From Stichopus chloronotus (Eukaryota > Echinodermata > Holothuroidea > Aspidochirotida > Stichopodidae): a stretch of DNA of 64,000 nucleotides. The notes under the pieces are model-generated. The model ran no database searches, had not been told where the DNA came from, and worked only from the letters and a program-made list of their open reading frames with translations. Shown here one piece after another: positions 1 to 12,779 of the stretch (positions within the stretch are counted from its first letter, which is position 1; each line of letters opens with the position of its first letter). The position numbers and the translations under genes are program-made. The DNA lies in assembly GCA_021234535.1 (NCBI GenBank), contig CM037833.1, forward strand, positions 26,707,392 to 26,771,391, in the 5' to 3' direction.

Positions 1-1104
1 AAATCTTGCCAATCAACACCATTAATGTCGTGCAAACACAGCCTTCGTAATAATGCAACAAAATTGTGGAACACACTCACCGACATCTGAAAAGCTCCAC
101 CCTCATTGCCAAGTTTCAAAAAGAGCATTGTTCAAAATATTATTTCTTCCCACTAAATACAGGTGGTATGGTCAGTCTTCTGGTTCATTCGACCCCACAC
201 ATTTTTTAAATCTTGTTTACCTACTTTTAATGATTCCTTACGCTATGTTGATGTATGTACAGTATGTGAGTACTATATAAATGTATGTATTTGTGAAAGC
301 ATGTATATGCACGAATATATACATATGTAATTGGTATGTGTATTTGTATGTATATATGTATAAATACATTTTCTTGTTTGGCCTTGTATTTTTTTTTTCA
401 TTTTCTTAACTCGCACCATATCTAATTGTACTAGGAGAGTACCACTCTGCTAAGTCATTCTGGCTTTATGGAACACTTCCCAGTACAATTGTACTAAATG
501 TATACATTAACACTTACTTTGATTGTAGTATATTTATTATTCAAGTTGTAATAAAATAAATAAATATTCGAAGCGAAACATTTCATCAGCCTTCAACCGT
601 GTGGATTATCCATTGCAAATTAAATTTAAACGTAATTACTTTTTGTAGTTGAGCATTCTTTTCAAAACAAGGTTCCCTTTATTCACCTGCAACTCGATAC
701 TTAACTTTCAAACTGGGCAAGAGGGGGAAAATATTCAAACAACATAGTTCAAATGCCTGGTGTGAACTCTGCTCTCCATGAGAGATAAATTTATGAAACA
801 GTTCCATCTCTGCATATTTATTGGTGCCTCGTTATTGATAACTACCGTCCAAATATCAGACTCATCCAATGCTGGTCACTCAGTCCTTCAGAAAGGCATT
901 TCTTCTACACATCTGGATAGACCTTCCCAGATATATCATACTGCTTATCGACAACATATACTGTAGCAATGTCGGGATCGCAAGTACACGACAGAAAGAC
1001 TTTACTGTCTCTGTGTGTGTAAATAAAGACGTAGCCTACTCACTTCCACATTTAATACATAAGGTAAATGAATTTAGGAGTGCTAAATTATGAAACACAC
1101 TTAC
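1..1104. other. Non-coding, presumably intron of left IgSF gene
   Basis: AT-rich sequence with TGTA-type short repeats around 240-365 and no convincing exon. A good minus-strand splice donor is visible near 85-90, but the sequence before it (about 91-160) is interrupted by stops in the frames I tried, so I do not call an exon. The remaining exons of the left Ig gene (membrane or tail part) are expected to the left of the window. Confidence 0.4.
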
Positions 1105-1464
1105 CAGCTGCAGGGAAGTGGAGTCCAACTGTTACATACAGTGGATATAAGTAAGCTGCCTCTCCTGACAATTCACACTTTATAATAACATATTGAATTA
1201 AGTCACCGATGGCAGTATAGTTGTTTTTTGACGTGATGTTGTATGTACCATCTCTATTATCATGAACATCATATTTGGGTCTCCCCAGTGCTACCCTGGT
1301 TGATGAATCATTGTTGAGATATTTCCATCCAAGATGAACGTTTGGTGAGACACTATCCATGGAGCATGTCAGCGTGCCCTCTCTGTCCACATTCAAGTCT
1401 ACGTGTTGCTGACTGTCCAATCCATTTACTGTTGGAAACTTAATCTGTCCACTCCGCTGTCCAC
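1105..1464 (-). CDS. Left IgSF gene, third Ig domain exon
   Basis: This 360-nt exon (120 codons, phase 1 at both ends) encodes one Ig-like domain of the minus-strand gene. It is bounded by an acceptor ending TATTGTAG (AG at 1466-1465) and a consensus donor GTAAGT (1104-1099). The domain starts near VNGLDSQQHV. It shows a B-strand cysteine (GTLTCSM), a C-strand tryptophan (LGWKY), a DGTYNIT segment and an F-strand cysteine (VIIKCELSG), so the canonical Ig disulfide is possible. NDS and NIT are potential N-glycosylation sites. It is the counterpart of the plus-strand exon at 59439-59774: the B-to-C region (LTC..D.VSPNV.L.W) is shared, while the second half has diverged. It is the last exon of this gene visible here. 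Function is unknown; a cell-surface or secreted recognition protein is the natural inference. Confidence 0.8.
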
Positions 1465-1689
1465 CTACAATATCATTGCGAAAACAAAATAATTCTTTGT
1501 GTTCATCTTGTTTCATTGAATTACATGCTTCATTAGTATATAATGTATATAATGTTTTAGTGTTTAACTCCAGATGAACTTTAAACTCACTTAAACACAA
1601 CGAAAACTTTCCAAGCTTTCGACTGTACCTGAAATATCTTGTTGACATAATTTGCAGTATTTAACACTGGTGACTCCAGCTTTCACCTC

Positions 1690-4600
1690 CACTATAAAAA
1701 CAGTCATAATCTGATAAAAATAACATCCACATTGCTAGTGTAAAAACTATCCAAACTTTTTAGATGGGATATTGTGTTACAAGGGCTTTCAGTGTTTGAT
1801 GCATGATGAACCCAAATGACTTTTGACCTCCACCAAAAAAAAAACAAAAAAACGGAATTCATTTCCTGATCCGAATGCATGCATCTACCAAGTATGAAAT
1901 CTATCCACGCTTGATAGGTCACATATCGCGTTAGCAAGATTTTTAGTGTTTTCGACTCATGGTGACATTTTCCATGAACATTTTCCAAGTCAATCGGAGC
2001 GTTCTGATTCAAATTAGATTAATTTTGACGTTTTATGATCTTCAACAAAAGCATCAGCAACATCAGAGAGAAGAATCACAGAAGTGTCGTGTAATTGAGC
2101 TTTCTCTTCATCTTGAAAAAGATCACAGGTCACCAAAGGTAAAAAAATAGTTCACTGTCTATGTACATTACTTCGAGATCATCATAATTTTCCATTTTGC
2201 AAATACGCTTTGTTTAAAAACCAAAAAGTCAAAGGATGTTGTGATTCCTTGCCACTATCTCCCTTTTCTTCAAATGTAATTAAAATCACTTGAAACAAAT
2301 GAGAGAAGAGAGAAGAAAGGGATTACATCAAAACGAAAAACAGAAAACAAGAATGTAAACCACATATGAAAATTGTTGTTATCAAGGTTCCTGAGGCGAA
2401 AGTGTGTTCAAAAGTCTGCGAAGCAATCTAAAAAAAAATATTTCAATGCTTAAGGGTGGTTTCTTTGGGAAAAGGCTGACTAAAACAAAGTGCAGTGTTA
2501 ATCTCGGCAAGGAGTTGCTGGCAAATAAGTTGCTGATAAATCTAAAAATCTATGTTAAGTGATATTAAATGATTGCTCGGAAAGGGTTACAAAAAATGGG
2601 TTTTTAATAGCTTTTTGAAGAAAATGAGACCGAATATTTTATCTGCCATTTAACTTTTCCTTTTTGGCAAGCAGTAAGTAAAGAAAGGGGGTGGAAATGA
2701 TCCATCCGATTGCATTTCAGTGATGACAAGATGTGATACCTGACTTCCCCAAAATCCACAATTGTTATTCTCAAGTAGGGGCACAAATGTTGGCTTTTAA
2801 TATCAATGCAAATCTCTAAGATTGTTAACTCTGCAGTTTTAACATTTGACCAAATATGAAAACATGATTTTCTAAGTGTTCGATGGGGCAATTCAAATAA
2901 CACAGATCATCTACTCATCAACTGCTACCAATTTCGACAGTTTGAAGGGGTTACATTCAGTTGCTGAGAGATCATCCTTCAAATGTTTTCATACTTTAAC
3001 CTAAGGTGACCTCAAATGACCGACAACCTCCATGAATATTAATGGAGGTCATCTACCTATAGTGAACCACCAACACAACACCGATGAAGTTCAGGCACCT
3101 TTCCTTCCTTAAGATACTGTGTTTCATGGTTTCAAATCTATGTCCTCTTTTGACCACGAATGACCTTGGACATTCATACAAATGCCAGATATCATCTACT
3201 CATCAAGTGCTACTGATGATAAGAGGTTGAGGTTCGAACAACATTCCATTGCTGAGATATCTCCCTTAAGACGCTTCCATATCTCATGCTCTGGGGACCT
3301 CAAATAACCTTTGAACTTCAGGGTTAAAACGAAAGGCATTATCTACTTATTAAGTGTTAGTAAAGACTTTGAAGTTCCATTGCATTGAGGTTTTGATGAA
3401 TTCATTGCACACCATTTAGACTAAGGTTCACCGGAAATGACTCTTGAAGGCTAAATGTTCTACAACACTGTATGGTAAAGACAAGTCATCCTGCTGCAGC
3501 AGTACAGTTCCCATAGCTAAACCGATGGTGACCTTCACTGGCCTCTCAAATCAGCATAACTAAAATCAATGGATCTGACGTACTCAACAGGAAAATTAAA
3601 CATACCAAGTATGGAAGCTAAGTACAGTACAGTATGTATTCATCCTATCTTGAGGTATGTGGTGACAGATGATTTTACTTTTCAAATATGACCCCCCCCC
3701 CCCAAAAAAAAAAATAATATAGAGATAATCGATCATCCCAAATATGACATACTCAAATATGAAAGTATCCAATTTCCTATACAATATCTGTTGGTTTTAC
3801 CTCTGTGACTTTAAATGATATTTGAACTCCACCAAAATCAACGGGATCAATTTGCCCAATATGGACTACCCACATGCCAAGAGTATTATCACTGTTGCTC
3901 TTCTTGAAATACATCTAACCTCGAACCAAGTTTGACATTCACCAAAACTACTAAGGTTCTTCTTCTTGATATAATGCAGAACATTATAAGTATCAAAAAA
4001 CTGAAATGATTTTTGTCTTGAGATACTGTGCTAAAAGTTTTTCACTGTTTGACATCTTGTGATCTCATATGATCTCCACTAAAAATAGTAAGGTTCTTCT
4101 ACATGGTATAAAGTATCAACATGCTAAGTATCAAAAGTTTAAATGATTCCTATCTTAAAGGGAAATAAGGCGTTTGTTTTACAGAAAACAACCATAGTTT
4201 TAAAACCAGTGTTTATGGACATAGAATGACAGATTATTCAAAATAAGGAAGGACGTTAGCCTTCTTTTCAAGAAATAAGTTTCTCATAGATAGAAAGTCA
4301 GTTATTTATTGCTCAACAATAATTTGTTCACCCAAACTTTTAAAAATTCAAATGATGCATCTGCCGTTACTCACCACATACATAATGTTTTGAGGAGATG
4401 AAGCTCTTGCAGATGTTTATTGGTGAAACTAAATGGTTTGATAACGATTAAAGCTATTTTCTTCATATGCCATGTTGGCATATTCTAAACGCCCTATTTC
4501 CCTTTAAGATACCATGTTAACAATGCTTGTTTTCAATGTTTCAACTCTGGTGACCTCTGATTGTATAAGTTTTAACCTCCACAAAAACCCATGGTCCATC

Positions 4601-4940
4601 CACTTAATATGAAACATTCACCTGCTAAGAATAAAAAAATTAGATGATTCCTACTTTGAGATATCGTGTTAGGAAAAATTTCTGTGTTTGACCTCTGGTG
4701 ACTACGAGATGACCTTGGACTAAAACCAAAAAAAATACCAAACAATAGGGTTCTTATACATAATATAACATACTGGCATGCTAGGTATCAAAAGTTTAAC
4801 TTATTCTTATCTTGAAATTGCTTCTTAAGGTTTCAGTGTTCGACCTTTGGTAATTTTGACAAGCACCAAAACAATTATCAATAAGAAATCTTCTACTTGA
4901 TATAGGGCATGTGCATACAAAGTATAAGAACTCGGAAAAT
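1690..4940. repeat. Degenerate ~130-bp tandem repeats with TGACCT half-sites
   Basis: The intron between the third and second Ig exons is largely built of diverged units of about 130 bp. Each recalls the pattern 'gacctctggtgacc', 'tgacctccaccaaaa', 'catgctaagtatcaaaag' and 'cttgagatactgtgtta'. The reverse complement matches the AGGTCA-rich tandem family at 39.4-39.8, 49.3-49.6 and 57.8-58.7 kb. Unit borders are ragged, and a TTAA-bounded MITE (4155-4507) sits inside one unit. A short G/C run is at 3691-3702. No coding potential is evident. Confidence 0.6.
4155..4507. mobile_element. TTAA-bounded MITE, copy 1
   Basis: A 353-bp non-autonomous element. It starts TTAAAGGGAAATAAGGCGTT and ends with the near-perfect inverted complement, finishing CCCTATTTCCCTTTAA. 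TTAA lies at both ends (4155-4158 and 4504-4507), which fits the TTAA target duplication of piggyBac- or Kolobok-type transposases. It has no ORF. The interior matches copies at 15019-15371, about 47813-48127 and 48665-49015. It is inserted in the degenerate tandem-repeat intron. Confidence 0.8.
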
Positions 4941-5117
4941 TACCTTTCTTAATATATCATAATATTGATTTCATATTAATAATATATTAATATATGGTAT
5001 GCTTATTGTTATTATTTTTATGCTATTAATATCATAATAATAACAAGCTAAGAATCATAAAGAAACGCACAAAATTCCTTTGTTAATGCTCGAAATCAAA
5101 AACATACTAAGACGTAC

Positions 5118-5462
5118 CAAGCACAAGAAGATCGATTGCCGTCACTGATGGAAACAAATGTGCAAAACTCTTTGCGACTCTGCACACTATGGGGTACATA
5201 TCAATAGGCAGGTTGGTTCCAATTTTAAGCTGTGTGTCAAGGGAAATGTTGTATGTCCCATCAGGGTTACTCAGAATGGATGGGACAGTTGTCACGGAAA
5301 TGTAATCTGAAATAGGAGGAAGAACAGCTGCTTCCAGAGGAACAACAGGCCTTACGTTGTTTATGGTACAACTGAAAGACGCCTTGCGACTCGAGGTACG
5401 GATTATGACACGTTGTTGATCGACACGTCCATCGACCACTGGATGCTCAGGAACAGGTATTA
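5118..5462 (-). CDS. Left IgSF gene, second Ig domain exon
   Basis: A 345-nt exon (115 codons), phase 1 at both ends. The acceptor is TTTTTTATTTCAG (AG at 5464-5463) and the donor is GTACGT (5117-5112). The encoded domain begins VIPVPEHPVVDG. It carries a B-strand cysteine (ASFSCTI), a DGTYNIS motif like that of the third domain, and an F-strand cysteine (YPIVCRVA), but I see no tryptophan at the usual C-strand place. It ends IDLLVLG, where the next domain would be spliced on. The first residues are clearly related to the plus-strand fragment at 56474 (VLPAPEYPVVTG), where the equivalent domain is broken. It lies between the V-like exon (7606-7923) and the third Ig exon (1105-1464). Confidence 0.78.
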
Positions 5463-7605
5463 CTGAAATAAAAAAAACCAAAATGGGATTGTTAGGGATT
5501 GCACTCCAAATTTTAATCAGGTATCGAGAGAACTTATTCCCCTGTTTATGATTTGCATACACGATAGAGTAACCCCAAGGGATGGAAATTATGTACATAG
5601 ACGTGTACACCCCGACTATCTTAATACTGTCGTTATCACAAGGTCCAAGCTGGTAATGGGGAGGTGACTATCAAACAAACACCAATGTACGAAATGCTCT
5701 TAGTAGTTACTACATATAATCACAACCAAAAGGTAAAACGAGGGGGCAATCCGAGGAGTTCCGTATCTCGTCGCCAACAAGAATTGATTTCAAAACAGAG
5801 CCCGCACATGGGGATTTGTTATAAGTTACAGCAACCACATGTCACTGTGACCTACAATCTTGGACAAAATTGTTGGGACACTTTGCTGTACGTTGCAAGT
5901 GTAATACTGAATTTTAGGTGAGCGGATAACATGAAACCCTGCGCGGCTTTTCAGTGTTGCCCCATAGGAGTGAATATACCCTTTGAACAGTAATCCTGTA
6001 GCCAAAATTGAACGGGGGAGCGGGATGTCCCAAGGTATTTTATCCAAGATTGTAGTTCCGGGCACTGATTGTAAATTAGAGCCAAATATTCTTCAAACAT
6101 AAAATGGTGGTAGGAAGAAGAAGAAAATGGTAATATTAATATATGCTATAAGGTAGCAAGCTTAAGCCTATATGCTCAAGTAGTGATAACAATAACAGCT
6201 CAAAAGCATCTGTGCATATTATGCTGCATAACACAAGTACAACATTGGGTTATTCCACATGTAGTTAGGATTAGTGGTTACAGTTAAGGGCAGGATATAA
6301 GAGCATCCCTCTATGGGTTATGTGCACATTAGTCTCCTCTCTGCCTGTGCAGGACCTGGTTCTGCTAAAATTATTGTTTGACTTAAAAATTACATTTTCA
6401 TAATTGGCAGGAATGTTCAAAGACATAACCCACAGGGGCCAGGTCTGTCAAAGTTGTTTTGGCTGAAGTTAGAAGATGGTGCCTATTGACCCTGATGCCG
6501 GCTCTATTTTTTACCAAACAATCACACAATTTCACCAATTTACTATAAGAATGATATAATGTATCTTCATTATTGTGTTCAAAGGAACAGCCTTGCAAAA
6601 TTTTGCGTACAATGCTCAATTAGCTCTCAAATATCAGCAATGACATAGCACTGGATTTACCATTACATTAATATTATGTTGAACAATGTGTTCTCAGGTA
6701 AGTTCTTGGAAAGCTTTTAGTTGATTGGTCTAATAGTTCTCAAGGTATGCAGGAAATACTTATTTGGGGGCAAAGTTGGCTTGTTTCTCAATCATCAGCA
6801 AATTTCACTGGATTTACCATTCCAGTTATAAAGTGTTAAACAGTGTGCTCTCAGGTAAGTCTTTACCCAGCTATAAGTTAATTGGTCTAATCGTTCTCAA
6901 GATATGCTGGAAATACAAATTTTGGGGCAAAATTGGCTTTTTTTTTCTAAAAAATGAGCAAAATTCACTGTCTTTACTACGAAAGGGATATACCTTGAAT
7001 ATTTCATTCTCAGTTCTTGCAACATTAAATACTGAAATACTTCTCAAGATATGCTCGAAATACCAATTTGTGGGCAAAATTGACTTTTTTCCAAAGAAAT
7101 CAGCAAATGTCACTCAATTTACCATACAACCAATACATTTTGGACATATTGGCATCATGCACAACCTTACCAAGTTTAAACTTAATCATATATTTTTCGA
7201 AGTATTCTGGAAAATCCACAGTTTGGAATGGTGCGGACTCACACACACACGCGCACCCACGCACACACGCAAATATATTGCCACGGACACGTCTTCATTT
7301 GCACTACCCAACAGGACCCACCGGTACCCATGGTCACTCTTTCATGGGGTACCCATCCACTCCTAGCGTTTCCATGACAACCGTTGTCCCATGTATGCAC
7401 AGTTCAATATATAGCTCCACAAGCCAAGTGACTACAATATCTCATCTAGCCTCTAGAGGGTGACGAGATACAAAAAGTCATGTTTTTCAAACCAAATACA
7501 GATTGTGCTGTATTTTTGTGTATTTATGTGAGTATTTGGGGTCATTTCATAATCTCAAAGATAAATTGATCACATCACCTTTGCAAAGTTTGAAACTCAA
7601 CGTAC
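5463..7605. repeat. Intron with ~145-bp tandem-like repeat block (about 6640-7255)
   Basis: Intron between the V-like and second Ig exons. From about 6640 to 7255 it holds three diverged units sharing 'cagcaaatttcactggatttaccat', 'caggtaagt', 'attggtctaat(a/c)gttctcaa' and 'gatatgctggaaatac'. The last unit (6965-7255) has a second copy at about 11678-11986 on the same strand, including the downstream CA-rich tract (7239-7270). I found no exon in the remaining intron sequence. Confidence 0.55.
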
Positions 7606-7923
7606 CATATACCTTAACTTGTACTTCAAGGTGAACGACTGCACCATTTTTAACAACCCTGGCTGTGTAATTTCTTTCGTTGCTATATGTTACATTTTTG
7701 ATGACCAGCGAGCCATTTGGAAGAATAGAATATTCTCCATTCCCTGATTCTGGTTGATGTATTTCAGAATTTTCCAGAGATATAAATGGAAGTGTTGCCT
7801 CGAGCGTCTGAGTTGGATTACGCTTTATCCAGGCCACAACATCAACATCTCCAAAATCACAAGATACGACACCTCGGTGGTTAAGTCTCACGAATATGTT
7901 GTTATCACAAAAAGTTTCTAAAC
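7606..7923 (-). CDS. Left IgSF gene, V-like first Ig domain exon
   Basis: A 318-nt exon (106 codons), phase 1 at both ends. The acceptor is TCTCACATTTCAG (AG at 7925-7924) and the donor is GTACGT (7605-7600). The domain has an N-terminal cysteine (ETFCDNN), a B-strand cysteine in GVVSCDFGD, a C-strand tryptophan (VVAWIK), and a long conserved stretch PNGSLVIKNVT leading to NYTARVV. In a normal V domain the last stretch would carry the F-strand Y-x-C; here alanine replaces the cysteine. NGS, NVT and NYT are potential N-glycosylation sites. The plus-strand exon 54755-55066 is about 58% identical by eye and has the same cysteine layout, so the arrangement is inherited rather than accidental. Probably the outermost domain and the ligand-facing part of the protein. 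Confidence 0.82.
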
Positions 7924-10384
7924 CTGAAATGTGAGAAACATGGTTTCCTTTGTTAGAGCTGTTGTAAACTACAATTAGACAAAAATGCATGAACTGGTTT
8001 ATTGATAACGTGTGATCAGTAACATGCTGCAATACGGAACTCACCTACAGTACGATCATCACTGCCAGATTAGTTTTCCATTAAACCATTTTTTTTTTTT
8101 TTCGAATGGGGTAGTTCAGTTTTGACCTTCCTTCGCCCACTTACAAAGACTTAAATCTGCTTTGATGTGTTAAATCAACAGATAACTCGGTGTGGTAATA
8201 GATCATAAACTGGCGTGACATAAACATATTATCTTGTGAAGAGAGTAAACACCTGATTGCAGTTTCCGCAGATTGCATAAGTTTAATGTCAATAGCAGTA
8301 GTCTTGCTCATTTTTATATCTCAATCATTTGCATCATTTGGATATATTGTATCAACTGTGTGGGTAGAAATGTATCTCTCAAGATATGAAAGGTACTGAT
8401 TTTAATGTTAAATATGCCAGTCGTATTCTTGGTGGCAATCAACCCTCAACTGTATTTCTTTTCCCAAACTGTATTTGCAACCGTCATGATAGTATTCTCT
8501 TAAACCTCAACACCCACTATTTGAAGATTTCAATAGTGCATCAATTCATTAAAGTGGAGGATACCAATTCCTAATGCAGTCATAAATCGTCACAAATTCT
8601 TATAACATAATCAAAACTTTTAATGACCCATGCCAGTCATGGTTCTTATTTTAATCGTGTGTCATCATATTTGGCTTATTCAGTTCTTGCCTGGTTACTT
8701 TCTGCAAGTTTTCTTTTATAGTCATGTGTGTACACCTAATTATTACGTCATAACTTTATATTATTATGTATTTTTATGTTTTTCATCATTTTCAATCGTA
8801 GTTGCTGTGCATGCGAATTTTAGCTTAATTTACCCCATGGATCTACTCAAGCGTTAATTTAAGTATCTGGCGTATATAGACTAACTATAACATACATGAC
8901 CACTTACATATGAATGGTTGCCGATGCGATCTGACTTTTCTGCATTTATGATGCTGTAACTGACATATTCCACTTACATACAACATTTTCATTAAAATCT
9001 CTCAGTCAGTGAAGGGGGTGCAATTGAGATGGAGATACATCGGGAAGGTTAATTTATACCAATCCTATTAGACTTTCCGCGACGTGATATCTTTCAATTC
9101 CTTAAGGGGATGAGTGCAGCTTATGCAGCTTAGAGCACCCTTTCACTATTGTGTGATGTTTCGTACTGCTAGGGATATCCAAGTAATCCTCATTTGCACT
9201 TCCTTATACACTTTGAAGCGGATTGTGCAAACAAAGCTTTAGTCGAGGTTCTCAAGAATCAAATCAAATGATTATCTCTATGGAATCAAGATTTATAGGA
9301 AAAAAGCATAGGCTTTTTGACAGATGCAAATAGTGACAGTCACAAGGTCATATTTTGCTGTAGCATTTTATCAATTTCGCCAACTTTCACAAGTTTGCAG
9401 AAAGTGTCTCCATTTTTAACAAGTTACCCAAGATCACTACTTCTGTCTACTGTGATCATCGGATCATACTGTGGCATCGGAAAGCGTCGGAAGTTGACAA
9501 CTAATTTTCATGGATAACGACTGACAATGTTACAGCTATGGACAAATCAACCGATCGGTAAGTTACAAAAGGGACAGACGATATGGACCGTTTATGTTGA
9601 GTTTATTAAGTCTTTCAAACTCATTTAATCTGTACGTGGTCAAAAGAAGACGCGATATTGGTGGAAAGCAGGCTACTTTAAAGGAATAACTTTCTATTGT
9701 TTCTCTTTCTCAATTGCACCTCCCTCGTTCAAGGCCAGCAGTGAACAAACTCACGGATAGGCGAATTTTTAATACGTTTCCATTAATTGAGGATTACTTT
9801 TCGTTGAGCAGCACAATAAGTTTTTAGAATCTGGTTGCCCTTAGCTGATCAACTGAAAATTTCTTAAAATAAGCACTGCATTGTACGGACAAGATCTGAG
9901 TATTTCACTCCTTTTAAAAGGTATCTACTGCTTTTCTTTCTTTGTTCCGTGGGCTATTTCACCCTGTCATGAAATGTGATCATTGTCGAATTGTGTTGAG
10001 GTGAATTGGGTATACAGACACCCTCCATACGAGATGCTCCATACAGCATGCTATGCAAGAAAACAGTATTTTTTGCTGGTATATATACACGCTACTTTAA
10101 AAAAAGAAAGAAGAACAAGCAATGTTAGTTGTGCTGAAGGTCGTAATAAAGTATTGATTATTTCAAATTAACCTAATATGACCAGTATTTTGTTGAGTCA
10201 AGCCATTTGTTGATTTTGAATGAAATGACTCTATGCAATATACTGCTCCAAAGACAAATGGCTTTGTTTCTTCGTTGGGAAACTAGGATCAAATGCAAAC
10301 AAATCTCTTCGATGTCAACGAAATGCTGCAACTTTTTGTACCTGTTTTGTACATTGCATACATCAATACTATGAGGAAAAGTAC
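7924..10384. other. Intron 1 of left IgSF gene
   Basis: About 2.5 kb of AT-rich sequence between the signal-peptide exon and the V-like exon. A 12-base T run lies near 8090-8102. I see no exon, element boundary or coherent repeat family here. Confidence 0.45.
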
Positions 10385-10453
10385 CTGCTGCCATACGTCT
10401 TTGAAAAATCAACGTCACCACCACTGTCATAGGGAACAGTTTCTTCATGATGT
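10385..10453 (-). CDS. Left IgSF gene, signal-peptide exon
   Basis: The coding start is the ATG at 10448-10446, followed by MKKLFPMTVVVTLIF and then RRMAAG, a short hydrophobic core with a small-residue end typical of a secretory signal peptide. The exon ends at a donor GCAG/GTACTT (GT at 10384-10383) after 21 codons plus one base, so it is phase 1 and joins in frame to the phase-1 V-like exon. Five bases upstream of the ATG is a pyrimidine-rich acceptor ending TTGTTGTCTAG, implying a separate 5' UTR exon. The plus-strand paralogue has the same layout at 52827-52895. The hydrophobic core is short, so targeting strength is uncertain. Confidence 0.62.
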
Positions 10454-12779
10454 CTAGACAACAAAAAATAATAATTTAAACATGCAACACAAAGTCGTAA
10501 CAAACATCAAACTTGCAAGACAATGAAACATTCAAGCAGTAGTGGAAAAGTTCTACAGGTCTACCCAAAAGCAAATATCTCAAAATACCATGTGCATGCG
10601 TACAGCACACTGTGAACCTTGCGTCTACCGCTACAGTTCACACTATTGTAACTATCTAGTTGAATGCTCACATTTAGAACCGAATATTCACATGAATGAA
10701 CTTTATATGAATATGGATTACAATAGCCAATACATTTTGCAAACGTAGAAACTGCAACATACTTACAAGCATACTTAATGTATTCAAATGTACCTGATAA
10801 ATACATTACAGTAATTTTTTGTCCGTTGCTAATTGTGACTAATCTTGGTATATGCATGTATCCTGTATGTTGTATGCTGCTCCACCAAGAATTGTATTTT
10901 ACCTCCATTGCAGTATTGCACCAACATCGACTTCAATACAGTTTTTACCGCCATTGAGAGGATTGTTTGCCCTGTCTTGAAACCTACAGTGAGATCACCA
11001 TGTCACTGTCCCTTTTTGCGTAGGTGATTATTGGCGTAGCAAGAGTGGGGACCAGAGATGGCATGGTTTCAAGACTAGTTAAAACAAATACACGTATAAA
11101 CATTTCCATACATACCTGAAGGAACAGCCAATTCAGGGACGTGCGTACGTCCCCTATCGTTTGCAATTTATTATCTCATCCCTATACGTAGTGCACAGGG
11201 AGGAGATATTGTACTTGAACAGTTAAAGTCGCCAACAAGTAGACAATCTAAGGAGTTGCAAATCTCATCCCGATCATTTTGCATGATTATTCATTCTTCA
11301 TTTCATGAACTTCCGGGGTGAGCTGTATATTATTTTCATCAGTGATTTAGATCGCACGTTGTTGATAGATGTGGCGGATGTTCAAGTTACTTAGCTTAGT
11401 GATCTAGTACTGAAGTACAACCCTTTAATTCAAACTGCTCAGATACCTACATGCAAGCAGACATGTACGTAGAAATCGAGCGTGCATCGAAAGTATTCTT
11501 ACAAAAGTGTGGGAGTCACAGTATACCTCAGATCTGCAAACGACGTCACTCTTGATGTTTCTAATGCCCTGAAAAACGCGTTGTGCGCGCTTCAGTATTA
11601 TCTTCACAGTGCGTAAACAGTTCGAGTTTCTGTACAACTGTGCACTATCCATGTACGCTGTAAAAATATACTAAAAACACTCTCTTTACTATGAAAGGGA
11701 TACACCTTGAACATTTCATTCTCAGATAAGTCCTTGCAACATTAAATGCTCAAATAGTTCTTAAGATATGCTCGAAATGCCAATTTTCTGTTCAAAATTG
11801 ATTTTTTTTTTCCTAAGAAATCAGCAAATTTCACTCAATGTACCATACAACCAATACATCTTGGACATATTGGCATCATGCACAACTTTACCAAGTTTAA
11901 AGTTAATCGTTCATACACGTTTCGAAGTATTCTGGAAAATCCACAGTTTGGACATGTGCGGACGCACACACTCACACGCGCGCACAGACAACGTTGTTGT
12001 CCATTCATTCTGAGGAACTCATTGTGCTTTCTTTTGGTTTTTCTTCCTAAACCCTAACCTTAACTATAAACTATATTGTTAATCTTGAGAGGACCGGAAA
12101 AATATTTTGAATTTTCTACAGAGGGCCTATTGTTTCGGCCCTCGATCCCACCCGAAAACAAGGGCACACCCACGCACACACAAGTCATCACCTCGCATAG
12201 ATTCCTTGCCTGCTTGGTGCGGGGCAGTTATAGGAAGGCTGGCTCTGATAGGCTCAATTTCCGCTGCAGAATCATTTCCTTTATAGGGTTCAACGTGGAA
12301 GCAAACACATACATTTTAGTGCAAATACACACAGCTGGTGTGGTATCAAATGAGTGGATCAAATAGTTCTTCTCTGGAAGGAAACAATTACCTTCTTTAA
12401 AAATAAAAAAGTCTCACATACTAGTTATTAAATGTGGTGTTCCTTGCGATTTCATTCTTGGACCCCTACCGCCATGTACACTGAACGGCATTAGCATTAT
12501 TTCATGAAACTCGTCTATGGTAATGCCCCCATATAATACAAATTTTTCAATTAAATACCCCAATACACAACAACTACGAACAGACCCTTTTTGTTAGTTG
12601 TCAGCAGTGTGGGGATAGTTGGTAGAATTAAAAAAAAAAATCCAAATGCTGTACGTCGTACTACTGTACAGTATTTACTTAACGCTCTCATATCCCCGCC
12701 CCTGCTATTGAAGTCTTGCTTGGTCAGGCACTAGTGATTACTCTGAAGTTATCTGTTCTACAAAAACGTGCTGTCAGAC
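10454..12779. other. Intergenic sequence, repeat copy at 11678-11986
   Basis: Upstream region of the left IgSF gene (its promoter and 5' UTR exon should lie here but I cannot place them). From about 11678 to 11986 it repeats the block seen at 6965-7255, including 'tttggacatattggcatcatgcaca' (broken into shorter shared words) and the CA/CG-rich tail. No supported gene. Confidence 0.45.

Noticed and set aside
80..165. Possible minus-strand exon near the left edge with donor GTGAGT
   Set aside because: Stops interrupt the frames tried and no clear acceptor fits.
6764..7463. Frames of 131-200 codons on the plus strand
   Set aside because: They lie in a tandem-like repeat in the intron of a minus-strand gene, end in a CA tract, and show no domain.
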